Positions 1 through 11,756 of a stretch of 64,000 nucleotides of DNA are shown here, in pieces. The DNA comes from Coprinopsis marcescibilis. Its lineage: Eukaryota; Basidiomycota; Agaricomycetes; Agaricales; Psathyrellaceae. How positions within the stretch are numbered: the first letter of the stretch is position 1; each line of letters opens with the position of its first letter. The notes beneath the pieces are model-generated. The model ran no database searches. It worked only from the letters and a program-made list of their open reading frames with translations, and was not told the DNA's origin. The stretch spans positions 186,001 through 250,000 of the forward strand of contig ML210150.1 of the NCBI GenBank assembly GCA_004369085.1, in the 5' to 3' direction. The translations under genes and the position numbers were made by a program.

Positions 1-320
1 TGAGTGATTTTGGTCTCTGCAGAGTATGTGCACAAGGCTTGGTTCTCGTCTAACGGGCAACTCATTCCATCTACCTAGTTCCAATTCAGACTGAAGGCTC
101 TTCGTGGCGAACTCAACGGAGTGAAAAAGGCGTCATGGTAATCGTTGGGACCATATTGTGAGCGGGGCATGTTTGCAATTCCTATCCAAGCTAATAATAA
201 TATATCTTAACAGGTCTCTAAGTAGTCCAAACGGCAGGCGGAAATCGTTTAAAATCATGATACCTTCGTATCGTCCCATGGAAAGGATATAGATATAATA
301 TAATGAGTAAAGGTCACGGT
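1..320. other. Left-edge non-coding stretch
   Basis: No convincing exon is visible on either strand. It follows the stop codon of the minus-strand bZIP gene and probably holds its 3' untranslated region, possibly with the end of a gene outside the window. Confidence 0.4.
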
Positions 321-2150
321 TTAGGCTGGTGGTGGCTGCTCAGAACCAAAGTCGTTCTGTGACAGCTCTGATTCTCCTCTCTCCTTGCGCCAGCGGTTAG
401 ACGCTGCAATACAATTCGCTTCGGCCAGGTACCTAACAAACCAATGTTGTAGCTTATGTGTGGCAGATGGAGACGAATTACTTACGGGTGTTTTCTGAAG
501 AATCCTTCGTCAATTTCCCAATTGCCATGTGCGAGCACGTCGTCGCCATGGATCGTGGTGAATTTGCGGAAGTCCAACAAAAGGTCGACCAAGTCGAATT
601 TGCCTTGCAAAAGGTACAGTCAAACTGTGCGCTCGATTTTGAGATAAATGAACACGTACCTCGATTAAGGATCACCCGGTCGCGAAGTTCGGGGTGTAAG
701 AGCCTGTCAAGAACGCTCTCTGTGATGTCATGAGTTCCAGACGAATGTCCACATAGGAAGTACTAACCATGAGGTATAGTTCTGACAGCTTGGTCAGTAC
801 GCATAGAACACCCGGACAACGTTTGGCTTACCGTTGGAGACTTGTAGGGCGCAGCGACGATGGTAGACAGTAATTAGGATTCCGTTTGTAATTCTCCAAA
901 TGATACCTAGAGTAGTGTCAGAAAGTGGATGGCTTGAGAAAGTTAGACACTCACTCTATCAACTTGAAAGCCTCCATTTTGTTAGGGTCATCGTCCAATA
1001 CCACCAGTTCTTCTGCCGGGGATTGTCCCTGGGGCCTTTGAGAGGAGGCACCGGCCGTTGGATCGTAATTAGAAGGTGGCATGGGTTGATTCAAAGTCAT
1101 TCCCATATACGTGCCATTTCCATAGCCGTCCATGGTATTCGACATGCCGGCGTATGGTAACGATGAATCCGATCCAGCGGATTGGGGGAACATTTGCTGA
1201 GTGTGACCGCTGCGAATCATATCTGGGTACATTCCGGGACGCTCTGAGTCAGAGGAAAACACGGAGCCCGGACCCATTGAGGACTGTCCAAGCTGACCCA
1301 TCATGCTGAAGCCATTGGGCCCTCGGTCGGAGTCGTCGTTCCTAGATTTCTTCGCGCGACCGCTCGATGCAGAGTCTTCAGCTGGTCGTTTGTGTGCAAG
1401 CGAGGACGGACCGGCAGCGGCGTTACTTTCTGGTCCCTGCTGCGGTTGCTTTTTCCTTCGCTGATAGCCTTCCCATGCAGTGTCCGTTTCTCCCTTGTTC
1501 AGAAACGTATTAAAATCGTTCACGTCCCAGCCAAGTTTAGGCAGAACACCTCCCATTCCGTCGCCAATGAAGCCCGCGAGATTGCGTAGCATTTGGCGAA
1601 GGTTTTGGTTTTCTGTCATGAGATCTGCGGGGGATAGTTGGTGGTTAGCGGAACGGAAGCGAGAAACTGGGCGCACCCTTGAGCATGTTGCGCATTTCGC
1701 CAATAGCCTCTTCCTTGCCACCGGAGAGTATTTCTACACGGGCTTCGAGGTCTCGTATCTATACATAGTGGTCAGGACGGAAATACCGGATAATGGTACG
1801 CCACGAACGCGCTGCTGTTTCCGAAGACGAAACTCGCGTTGTGCAACACGGTTTTGGTCTCGACGTGCAGCCTGTGAGCTAAGGAAATGGGTTCAGGGAC
1901 CATTAAGGCGACAAGAATCCTTGGTACTTACTTGGGATTCTTCTTTCGTCCTGGTTTTCCTGGGGGATTGCCAGAATCTCCGGCGGTGACGCTCCTGCTC
2001 CTACTGCCATCATCGTCAAGGTCGGACTAAAATAATATATGTTTGTGAGTCTGTGTAGATATGTAGACATTATCCGCTGGGACGCACATCGAAATCGCCA
2101 GACTGCGAAACGCTACGATCCCTCGGGTCCTGTCCTTGGTGGTCGGCCAT
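321..2150 (-). CDS. bZIP transcription factor with C-terminal DUF3425
   Basis: Nuclear DNA-binding regulator, predicted 452 aa. Ten exons keep frame: 2150-2088, 2026-1932, 1878-1809, 1758-1677, 1624-955, 906-832, 781-768, 719-660, 603-486, 432-321. The basic region is Yap/AP-1-like (N62, A65, Q66, R67, R70 in NRVAQREFR), followed by a short zipper (IRDLEARVEIL). A Ser/Gly/Met-rich middle carries the nuclear-type sequence KRPAEDSASSGRAKKSR. The end (about residues 320-430: IPHESVLDRLLHPELRDRV, then a GNWEIDEGFF segment) matches DUF3425, a domain common on fungal bZIP proteins. Exon 7 is only 14 nt. The donor of exon 3 (GTTCGT) is weak but gives the expected QQR-IRDLEARVE junction. Target genes cannot be deduced from the sequence. 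Confidence 0.88.
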
Positions 2151-3730
2151 TTCAGATGACTAGTGGACGATTGGGTGAAAGCGATTACGAGTCTTGCTGA
2201 GCTTGACAAATGTGCCGCCAACTGCAACCATGCCGGTCCGAATAAATAACGATCAACAAACCATCGGCCAACGACTACAACTCAAAATTTAGCGCTCAGG
2301 CCCTTGTATTAAGAGGTCAAGCATAAGCTATTCTAAAGTACATGCAAGTGACAACAATTGCCATCAAGGGACAGCGTGAATGACAGTAGATGACGATCCA
2401 CATATGCGTGATATCCGACTCCACCACCACTGCCGACATGTCCACCAGTTCCAGTTGCAGATTTCAATCTCATACTGTCGTTCTCCGTCCTCCGTGTAGC
2501 ATCGGTTCAGTGATAGTGATACTGGGCAACCGCGGTCGTGTGTTTTGGCAATGTTTCAAGCTGTGATCAAGTCAAAGGCAACGATATCTTCTAACGTGCT
2601 TCGAATTGAACCACTGGGGAAAGATGTGAGTGCGTGCAAATCAGAGGCAGCAATCCGGCGCACTTCGTTTCGTTCTCTTCTTATACATAATGCGATGTCC
2701 ACATTCTCTGCACCGGATAGGCTCACGCGCCTTAATTTCGTTCTTTACACCGCAGTCTAGGACCAAACATCAGGTGCATGTCCGTCGAAAACCTACGCGA
2801 AAAACTTGCCTGCACAGAGATACTCCATGTCCTGTTTTGGAGGGGGTAAAAAGGAGCCGCTGGGAGCGGAGGAAGAGTTCTGACTGCCCGGTTGCTGCCT
2901 GTTCATGGTTGCGATAGAGAAAGAGGCTGTAAAGAGACTTGTGGTTTCCATTCGAGATCTCATTGGTCAGAGATTCCCACGCCTGTACCTTCCGTTTAGT
3001 GTGGTCTCTTGGCTTGGAGATCTTTCGCTCTCAACCACACTGATGTCCTCCTGACAGTTAATCATTTCTGCAACTCGTTTGACGCCGTATCAGTGAATCT
3101 TGAGCTTCGCAAAGCTGTGCGTTTCTTAATCCAAGTCACACCAAGTCAGCCATCGAGGAGGACATACAACTTTCCACGCTAACGAGATTGCGTGGGCGGT
3201 TGGGAAGGAGGTTATCGTCCTAGCGTAAGATGCTTTTTCAGTTCTTTATTGACCTTCGAGCCTCGTTGCTTTGGGGTGTATCCAGCCGGTCTCATCGCAT
3301 TTATGTTGCCCTGGGGCACAGTGAAAATTTAAACCCCCCAAGTCTGGGCTACCCAGGTTCACACCGAATCCGCCAACGATCATCTTGGAAAATGAGGCCG
3401 AGCACGAGCACGCTAAATGTTTAACTTTTTGGGCGTTTTACCTGACGGAATGCGGGTATCAACCTGCCGCGCCAGGTCGCCTCAACCGCTCTTGTGCTGC
3501 GTCTCCTTGCCGACGACAGGCGAATGATGCACCATTTTGGCCTTTACGACGACGTTTCTGAAGTTCATGATAATAAGTCGCGGAGTCTTGACAACATGAC
3601 CGTGGGCTGTTTCTAGGGCGGATTCTAGGTTTATATAGACGACGGCTTTGCTTTGAACCAGTCTCAAGGTTGCTCGTTTCCAACCCCCGGGTCCCACTTC
3701 TACCCTCACTCTCTTTTCCCCACTTTCAAA
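2151..3730. other. Intergenic region, 1.58 kb
   Basis: Lies between divergent genes: the bZIP start at 2150 (-) and a Ser/Pro-rich protein start at 3731 (+). The open frames inside (for example 2545-2760 and 3230-3424, +) have unnatural composition and no splice-linked partners. I see no gene here; it is probably shared promoter and 5' leader sequence. Confidence 0.45.
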
Positions 3731-4604
3731 ATGTCGACCTCACTCCCTTCATTCGTAGAATTGATGGCCTCGTTGGGCTTGGAACAGAAACCTACAGTCG
3801 ACGACAAACCCCAGTCGCCCGACCCACAATCTTCCCCTAAATTGGACGCAGACAGAACCGCTCCATCCCCGGTAAAGGCCAAATCCAGCCCGTCCCTTCG
3901 CGATATAGCCACTCGCCAAAAGACATCCCGGTACTCGCCCTATTCACCTGTTCTCGTGAGTAGCTTCACTTCAAATGCCTTTGTTTCAACCTGCTCATTC
4001 GTTATCCCGCAGCCCACCAGACGTCGTGGAAGTCTGTCGTCCGTTTCCTCGTCATCCTCCGGGGATGCGTCCCCGACTAACGAGGTAAGCATTACCGTGT
4101 TGCAATGTTCATTACCATGGTACAGGACTAATTACGAATTAGGCGTTCGTTACCCGACCGAGATCCCCTCGCACCCGTCGCCATCGTAATCCGTTGTGCT
4201 TGAACATCTACGGTTCGACGAGTGACCTCCCAGCAAATATGCCCATCTCGACTTATGTCCGCCGGAAAACACCAGCCACAACCCCAACTTCACCAACTTT
4301 CCCTCGTGAAACCGGAGGCGATTCAACTTCGGATATACCAATGCCCCTTACGATACCCGTCCTCCCCAGTGCCCTCCTCCCCAACTCTGCCAGCTCAGAA
4401 TCGTTCCCATTAACGCCGAACGATTTTGACGCCTCGTTTCCAGAACACACCACTCCTCTCCCTGAGCTCAAACAGCCTCATATCTGGGATCTTACCGAGT
4501 CTGGGAGATATTCTCACTTCACTGGCGTTCGAATTTCGAATGCTTCCCGTTGTTCATTGAACGAGCAACATATCCGTCGAACCACATTGGTAGATGCGGT
4601 ATAA
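3731..4604 (+). CDS. Ser/Thr/Pro-rich protein of unknown function
   Basis: Predicted 252 aa from three exons: 3731-3955, 4013-4084 and 4143-4604. Both introns (57 and 58 nt) have clean GTGAGT or GTAAGC donors and AG acceptors and keep frame. The start begins with MSTSLPSFVELMASLGLE, the most ordered part. The rest is rich in Ser, Thr and Pro, with an SSVSSSSSGDASP run and a basic stretch RPRSPRTRRHR. No catalytic motif, signal peptide or membrane segment is visible. I do not recognise the family. It looks intrinsically disordered, as many regulatory or scaffold proteins are, but no role can be assigned. It converges on GPATCH11. Confidence 0.7.
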
Positions 4605-4981
4605 AGCTTTTCTTCTTTCACTTTGTATTATTATCTAGATTGCCTTTGTTGCGGCAGGGCACGGAGAGGGAACATTTGTAACACCACAACCTTTTGCGCA
4701 TCATTTTGGAGCTTTCATCGGACACTGTCATTCACTCTTGCATGTACGTTTTGCACACCCACACTCGTTTACAATTGGATCTGCCACCACAAACATTTAC
4801 ACACATTTCGTTATGCAAAAACACGTTCATTACAGCGGCCACAATTCTAATAGGCCCCTTTGACTTACCCTAGAAACCGTTCGGATTGTATCCTTGGGTT
4901 TTCAGGGCCTCTGAAGTAATATCAGATTCTGCTTGTGTGCCCCCTTGTAACTGCCAGTTGGTAGGCATAGCAAAAATCTGA
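4605..4981. other. Convergent intergenic spacer
   Basis: Spacer between two convergent stop codons (4604 and 4982). It holds T- and CA-rich sequence typical of 3' untranslated regions, and no gene. Confidence 0.5.
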
Positions 4982-6342
4982 TTAATCATGATCATCCTCT
5001 TCAGATCCAGGACACTGATCTTCCATTTCTTCCTCGTTGTCGTACTTGATCCCACACCAGAAACAATAGTGATGTCTTGCTCTCAAATAAGATAATACGA
5101 GGCGAAGTCGATCCTGTGCCTGGAATAGACGCCGGGTTAGAAGAGAACTTCATTCGGGTTTGAAAATCATCAGCATACCTGAAGCCGCAGGAACTGAGTA
5201 GCTTCCTCGAGAACCTCGGTAGGGTACTGGTCGAGGGGATCTACAACCTTCTTCTGTGGCATGTCGTCATCCTCCCCGATGGGTTGCAGTGCATCTGCTT
5301 GCATCTGTTTCCTCAAATCGGACGGGTTTCCTTGCTGCCTGATCCCAGGTATAAGGTTACTATGCATCGCAAGGGCGTCGAACAGTCCAGACGGGAACGA
5401 GTTCTGGTTGTTGGGGTTTAGCCACAGGACGTTAAACTGGGCGTGGGTCTACAATCAGCATTCCTCACCCGATATAATACACAACGAGTCCATACCTCCT
5501 TCCCAGTTTGTTCATCTAACGTAGCACAAGTGAGCTGTGCAGGCCCTGCAAAGCGAACATCAGAAACCCAACGAATACCTGAAAGATCTCTATGCAACCG
5601 TCATCGCACGTACCGAGTCTTCCTTCTGCTCGACGATTGTGATAATCATCACGCGCCCTCTCCCTGAAATCGCGATGGTCTGCCTCTTCGGCCATCTTGG
5701 ATATCTTCGCGAGCCGTTCAGTTGCATCGGGCGAGCGTGCGCGCTTCCCCAAACCAATGCCTCGTTTCCCTGAAACAGAATGCGGTTGCATGAGATGACG
5801 ACACATTTATCAAGTGGACCATACGGCGTACCAGTCCATTCACGCAACGGCAGGGGTTCTGTCCTATGAAACTGGCTACGCGATGTGGTGTCTTTGTCCC
5901 ACGTAGTCGTTGATGATGATACAGAATCGTTGGCAGTTGCCCTGGCAGCCGGGGAATCGGTGCTGGGATCGTCTAGCTTGGCTGTGGGTGGGCCTGGTTG
6001 GTCTAGCTGCGGAGGCGAGTCGGAGGCACTGGGAGCACCCAGTGATTGACCAGGCTTGAAACCCATTTTCTTCATGATAGAGAAAGCTTTGCTGCTACCA
6101 GAAGCAATGCCAGCGTCTTCCTCTTCTTTTGCGCGTTCGAACAAACTTTTGCTGAGGCCCTCTTCCCTCGATTCCTGCTCTAGAACCCGACGACTTTTAA
6201 GCCTGTGCCTCTCTTGCTCGACCTGCGAACGCTTCTGAGCATCTTTTCGGATCTGCGAGTAGGTCTTGGTTTTGGCTGCTTTCGAATCCGGAAGCTCAGT
6301 GAGAAACTTTGAAGAGAGGTAATCGTCTTCGTCGCTGGACAT
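4982..6342 (-). CDS. GPATCH11: G-patch domain-containing protein 11 (GPATCH11)
   Basis: Predicted 374 aa in five exons: 6342-5832, 5769-5614, 5545-5496, 5448-5179, 5119-4982. The N-terminus MSSDEDDYLSSKFL and a charged helical stretch precede the G-patch, which begins with SIMKKMGFKPGQSLG and ends, after a disordered insert, with EWTGKRGIGLGKR. The first intron (donor GTACGC at 5831) joins exactly inside that motif. The C-terminal zinc-finger-like part (YCFWCGIKY, then DQCPGSEEDDHD) is the hallmark of this family (DUF4187). G-patch proteins bind nucleic acid and often stimulate DEAH-box helicases; vertebrate GPATCH11 is also called CENP-Y. A role in RNA processing is inferred from family membership. 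Confidence 0.9.
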
Positions 6343-6636
6343 GATCAAGTTGTGTAAGAAATAAAGGTTAACATGAGGTTCACCAACAGCTAGATTTAAA
6401 TTGCACGAACTGGAAAAGGTTGATTCCACTGCTGCGTATTTTGATCGCTGATTCAGAGAAGAGCAATCAATGAGCATTGCTAATGTACCGAATACAAAAC
6501 TAGTAATTGGACGACGAGTTCAAACGAGCCAGGTACGCGTCAGCCAGATACAGCTCAGGTACAATCGGGGGCATGATAAAACGTAGTAGGTAATTCATAA
6601 CGGGCGTTAGCAGATGGCGATATGGATGGTTGGTCA

Positions 6637-7837
6637 TCAAGCGGTGGAAGCAGCTGCAGGTCCAGCGCCGGGAACGGCAGCAGGAGTGGCGGCTTCATCA
6701 GCAGCGTCATCAGCGTTCTCTTGTGGAGTGTTGACGGCAACCTTGACGGCTATGGGGCGACCAGCAACCTCTTTGCCTTCCAATGCAGCGATGGCCTTCT
6801 TCTGGTTCTCCTCGGTTCCAACATCGACGAAACCGTAGCCCTTGCTCTTCCTGGGTTGACCCCAGCGCCTGCGGACGATGCGAGCGTTGACAATCTCGAT
6901 GCCAGCATCAGTGAAAAGGGCAGCAAGTGCTTCATCGTCGACGGTAAAGCCGAGGTTGGCAACAAAGAGAACAGACTTGGAGGGCTCTCCTGCAGGATCC
7001 TCACCGGCTGGACGAGCAGGTCGTGGAGTCCTGGGCTTGCGGACACGAGGTGCTTTCTTGTTCGCATCAGCACCATCAGCGCCTGGGTTGGCATCAGCAG
7101 GCGCAGCCTCTCCTTCAACAGGGGCGGCAGGGTCGGTAGACCTCTTCTTGCGCTAAACAAGCGACGGTCAACGACTGGGGTAGCTTGCAACATACTCAAG
7201 ATTACTCACAGGAGACTTGCGCTTCTTTCGCTTGGCTTTGCCTTCGCCATCAGTGGTAATCGCAGCTTCAGCCTCAGCCTTGGGCGCTTCGCCATTAGCT
7301 TCAGCCTCAGTGACCTCACCAGGAACGGCCTTGCCTCCACGGCGGCCAGGACGTCTCTTTGCCTTGCGTTCTTTCTTTTCCTGATCTTTCTGCTCGGCAG
7401 GTTTGGCAATCTCGACGATCACTTGACGGCCGTCGAGCTCCTGTTTGTTCAAAGTATCAGCGGCCTTTTGCGCGGCCTCTTGGGTAGCGAGAGCAACGAA
7501 TCCATAGCCTGCAGAGCGAGTGCCTCTCAGAATCACTTGAACGGAAAGGCTGATGAAAGAAACATGAGGCAAGACACAAGGCTGTGCAAACAGGCTGCCA
7601 CGTACATGTCGCTCTGAACAGGCGCAAAGAAAGCCTTCAGCCCTTCATCTGTGGTGGTATACGAGAGATTCCCGGCGAATACCTAGAAAGTATAGAAAAA
7701 GAAGGTTTAGCGAGAGGAAGCGATTATGAAGAAATCAATGCAAAGGATGGACTAACCTTGAAGCCAGGGGTCTCCTGTTGCTGCTCCACAACAGGCGCGC
7801 CATTCTCAGTGACTTGGGCGGCTGGGGCGTCGGACAT
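6637..7837 (-). CDS. Two-RRM RNA-binding protein
   Basis: Predicted 337 aa, four exons: 7837-7757, 7682-7606, 7549-7210, 7152-6637. The first RRM starts at VFAGNLSYTTTDEGL, with its RNP1-type core at RSAGYGFVAL. The second starts at SVLFVANLGFTVDDEAL, with its core at KSKGYGFVDV. Between them lie a basic linker (KAKRRPGRRGGK), an Ala/Glu-rich stretch and a second basic run ending KRKKRKSP. The tail is Ala-rich. The protein probably binds single-stranded RNA in nucleus or cytoplasm; no specific orthologue is claimed. The long plus-strand open frame over the same bases is its antisense shadow. Confidence 0.88.
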
Positions 7838-8367
7838 TATGAACTAAATGGATGGTTTTTGTAGGGGATGAACAGGGATGAACTAGATGAACCGGTTTCT
7901 TCGTGTCAAACTTGAAGGTTAAAGAAAAAAGGAAATCCTGGGGTGACGCTGACTTTATAGATCATAAACACGACAAAACTCTGCCCAAATGGGCTAGAAC
8001 TATCATCAATCATCAGAACACAGCGCCCTACTGCCATGACGACCGATATTCTCAAAGATGCGTTGTGCAAAAGCCATCCTAGGGAGCACAGAAAGCAGAT
8101 AATTATTGTATTGAGACTACCTCTGGACTAAGAATAAGGCTGTCGTCAAGCAGCGACGGAGCAGGCATAAAGCGCCAGACGAGACAACATTTTTTCCCGA
8201 TTGTGGTCCGTGCATTTGATCCCGGAAGTTGCCGGACAATGGGCTGCGGCGAATGTCAAAAAGCTGGGATTGTTGGGTTTGAGCATTCCACCCTTTCAAC
8301 CACTTCCACGTCGTCGCGCCCAGCCAACAGGCTCTTCCACTCTTTTCCTTCATTCTTTACGATTATA
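7838..8367. other. Divergent promoter region
   Basis: 530 nt between the starts of the two-RRM gene (-) and the GH128 gene (+). No exon or convincing small gene is visible. It probably holds both promoters and 5' leaders. Confidence 0.5.
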
Positions 8368-9704
8368 ATGGCTTCGAAGCTACTAAATCTAGTCGCTGTG
8401 GCGACCCTGGCCATAATGGCCTCATCCTATGGGCCCACCCCTGTCACCGCCCTCTCAATGGAAGGCGGTCACATCGCTCGTTCTCACCACGGACTCATTG
8501 CCCGTGCTAAGAGGGCTGAAACTTCCCAGAGCACCAGGAGGCGTTGCAGGGCTCGCCCTACGACTGTTCCTGGCGCAGAGACCCCCCAGCAAGGCGGCGA
8601 CCAGAACAATGGCAATGGGGACAACGGCAACCAGAACGGCGGCAACAATCAGCCGGAACAACCCCAGACTCAACCCCAGCCAGAGCCTCAACCGGAGCCT
8701 CAACCTGAGCCTCAACCACAACCGCAACCGCAGCCCCAGCCTCAGCCTCAGCCAGGAAACGGCGGCCGCAAGGCGGGTCTTGCATGGGCCAACCCCGGCA
8801 GCGATGGTCAACTTGCCAACTGGTTCGGCAACCCAGGTGCTAGCTGGTGTGTAGTGTCTTTTTCTTGAGTTAATTTTATTTTAACTATTGTGCAGGGTTT
8901 ATACTTGGCACCCGAGGAAGCCCGATGTCATGAACGGATACCCTAACATCGAATTTGTACCTATGCTCTGGGGCCCCAACCAGGTTGGAGAATTCCAGCA
9001 ATACGTCAGGGCCGGCTATGCTAGCCACGTTCTAGGTTTCAACGAGTAAGAACGCACTTCCTCTATGGTTCTCAATGCTTCTCGCTAATATGTCGTCCTT
9101 CACAGGCCCGATCACAATGGCCAAGCTCACTTGGACCCCGGTTACGCTGCCAGCCTTTACGCCCAACACATCACTCCTTTGGCGAGCCAAGGGTACAGGC
9201 TGGGCTCTCCCGCCACTACCAACGGCCCTGATGGAATCGCATGGATGCATAGCTTCATGAACGCATGCGGCAATTGCCAAGTACGCATGTTCAATTTCAG
9301 AATTATTATTGGTACTCACTCTGCGTCTCAAAGATCTCGTTCATGGCCGCTCACTGGTACGGTACCCGCCTTGAGGATCTCCAAGCCCATCTCAACATGT
9401 ATCACGACACCTTCGGTCGCCCCGTCTGGCTCACTGAATACGCTTGCCAGAACTTTGGTGGAGGTGCTCAGTGCTCCAACGACCAAATCTGGGATTTCAT
9501 GAGGAGGTCTTCCGAGTGGATGGACAACACTTCATGGATCGAGAAGTACTCCTGGTTCGGTAAGTGATTAATCGTTTCGAACTCCTCCCTCGTACTTATA
9601 ACATGGCAGGTGCTCTGCACAACATGAACAACGTCAACTATGGCAACCAAATCCTTGGTGGCGATGGTCAGCCCAATGCTCTTGGCTGGGAGTATGTCAA
9701 CTAA
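8368..9704 (+). CDS. Secreted GH128 endo-beta-1,3-glucanase (Asl1-like)
   Basis: Predicted 374 aa in five exons: 8368-8846, 8896-9045, 9106-9280, 9334-9559, 9610-9704. An N-terminal signal peptide (LLNLVAVATLAIMASS) is followed by a likely Kex2-type site K48-R49. Next comes an Asn/Gly/Gln stretch and a Pro-Gln/Pro-Glu linker, then a TIM-barrel domain. NEP (E210, rebuilt exactly across an intron) and WLTEYA (E303) are the expected acid/base and nucleophile glutamates of this clan, and HWYG is also conserved. GH128 enzymes cut beta-1,3-glucan, so a role in remodelling the cell wall or degrading external glucan is inferred. The linker suggests that the catalytic domain stands away from the wall or a matrix. 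Confidence 0.92.
8671..8753 (+). repeat. Pro-Gln/Pro-Glu dipeptide linker repeat
   Basis: A tandem CAR-CCN / GAG-CCN hexanucleotide repeat inside the GH128 gene. It encodes alternating Gln-Pro and Glu-Pro pairs between the signal/propeptide region and the catalytic domain. Such repeats form stiff extended linkers and tend to vary in length between strains. Confidence 0.9.
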
Positions 9705-10108
9705 GCGTCTAACACTGTTGGCCACATCCACGATACCCGCCCGCTTTTTCTTCTGCCGTTTTAGCAACGGCACTGTCAACGACCCGTTTTGCTAGCCATG
9801 CGGATTGTATGTTGACGCTTGTGCTTTCTTCCCGGTGTCGAAGGCAGTTAGCATTTTTTCTTTGATCTAATACCGTCGATGGATGAGGTTGTAATTACCG
9901 TAATTCGCTAGGGTTGATCTTGTTGTGTTTCTATTCCTACTACGCTTGCTCCATATAAACAACTTCTTCACATTTGTGGATTATTGCTCCTAACCGATTG
10001 TGAGAAAACTGGACACGTTAAGACTTGGTTCTGACATGAGTTAGCACTGATAGACTGGCCTTGTCACCGTTTCAAACATTCGACCAACGTCTGACATTTC
10101 TTGCAACC
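9705..10108. other. Intergenic region between two plus-strand genes
   Basis: 404 nt containing the 3' end of the GH128 transcript and the promoter of the AhpD-like gene. No exon is visible. Confidence 0.5.
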
Positions 10109-11339
10109 ATGGCCGCCTCCATTCGGCTCGCCCCTTCGATTAAGAGGCTGTTGACCTTGGGCAACCCTCATTCGCTTCCAAGCCCGCCTGTTGTGCAGCT
10201 GAACAGCGTCTTTGAGAAAACGTTGCGCGACGCACAAGAAAAACAGGCCGAGACTGGCTGGCTCGTTTTGACGGTAAGCAATGGCCGACAACCAAGGGAA
10301 TGCACACATGTTTTAATCATATTCCTCTATTCCTAGACATGCTCTCTTCTCAGCGCCAACAGGCCGTCTGCAGTTGGTCAGCTGTACCGGTTTGTGACCA
10401 GGGACTCTCTTTTGGAAGGGAATGCAGCTCGCCAAATTGACGTTCCAGCGGCCGTCAACAAAGCAGCGATAATGCGCGAATCTGCTCTCAAAAGCGCCAT
10501 TTTCGTTGGGGTTCCCCGAGTAAGTCAAGTAAGGTGTCTGGGGAAACATAACTTATATGAAGTCAGGTCATCCTTTCTCTTGCCGCCCTCCATGAGGCTC
10601 TGGATGAAGATGTCAAGGCGGCCTTGAGAACTCATTCGCGCAGGCATGTCCTTTGTGCCCTTTTTCTGTGTATTCGATTGTTGATGGAAACAACCCTTAG
10701 GACCGCGACTCCTGAAACTGTTGAACAGACTTGGGCACGCGGGCGAGCGCTCTGGGATTCAGTCTACACGCCTCATGCTGATAAGCTCTACAACAAACTA
10801 GGGTCGTATCATCCGGACTTTATTTGTAAGTGCCCTTGCACCAAACTGTCGTTTCCCTCTTCCCAATCTCGGTCCAGACACCTGGTCCGCATGGAGTGTG
10901 ATCTTCTATGTCCGAGCCAGTTATCTAGTTTTTCCGCCTTCCGTTTGGGGTTCAATCTTGGTCTAATTACCCTCTAAATGCCCTAGCCTTCATCATCCAG
11001 TGTTATGGTTCTGTCCTCGCTCCTCTGGCGGGTGGCAAGAAGTGCTTCACTGACACCAGTGCCTCTGGTGATCCTGATCAGGGCAACCTTAGTCGTGCCT
11101 TGAGCTCCGTGGTTGGAATAGCAGCCCTTCGCGCCGAAGGAGGCGTCGGCCCCCAGCTGGTCAGTCATACCTTTGGTTTGCTCAAAGCCAGAGATACTCC
11201 GAACCAGAGTAACGAAGATAAATGGCTGGCAAGCGACGAGGGTACAGAATGGGTCCTTCGCACCGTCGATAAAATATTGGAAGGCGTGTCAACGAACAAT
11301 GGCGAAGACTCGGAGGGGGCCAACCAGGCCAAGCTTTAA
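10109..11339 (+). CDS. AhpD/carboxymuconolactone decarboxylase-like protein
   Basis: Predicted 300 aa. Exons: 10109-10273, 10337-10519, 10567-10643, 10701-10825, 10987-11339. The all-helical fold is suggested by ALKSAIFVGVPR, then VILSLAALHEAL, an ARGRALWDSVYTPHADKL segment, and ALSSVVGIAALRAEGGVGPQ near the end. This is the layout of fungal AhpD-like proteins. The CxxC redox pair of true AhpD peroxidases is not evident, so an antioxidant activity should not be assumed. The third intron (10644-10700) uses a GC donor (AG|GCATGT). It is 57 nt and free of stops, so its retention would add 19 residues in frame. Confidence 0.8.
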
Positions 11340-11756
11340 AGAGAATTCGTGGTCTGCTGACCCTATTTTACCGTGTGTCATGGCGGCAACGGTACTCACA
11401 TTGCGGCGTGCTGCACTAGAATGTTGTCCAAGTCATCTTAGCATACTTTCATGTCCCCACGTGGGTCTAGCCCGATCTCGATGTTAACTCTTTTTATCCT
11501 CTCAGCCCTACATGTTTCGTAAGTTTCTCGTGGTTCCGTGGTTTCGTGGGCAGTGCAGGTCGTCAGGTTGATGCTTTGCAAATTTGTGTCATAATTAAAA
11601 CTGCAAAATGGAGTCTTGCGGCGAAAGCGAACTAGTTTACAACAGAGAAAGCGAGAAATATTGCGGTATTGTACAATGTGTGCAGTGCGGTCGTGTCGTG
11701 AAAAACCAAAGAGATGATAGGTGGAAAATGTCCCAAGCTAGGCCTGCCTTGCTTGT
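11340..11756. other. Convergent intergenic spacer
   Basis: 417 nt between two convergent stop codons. I see only 3' untranslated-type sequence and no gene. Confidence 0.5.

Noticed and set aside
6622..7617. 331-codon plus-strand open frame
   Set aside because: It lies fully antisense to the two-RRM gene, whose exons encode clear RNP motifs. The plus-strand protein is low-complexity Ser/Leu/Arg sequence with no family features.
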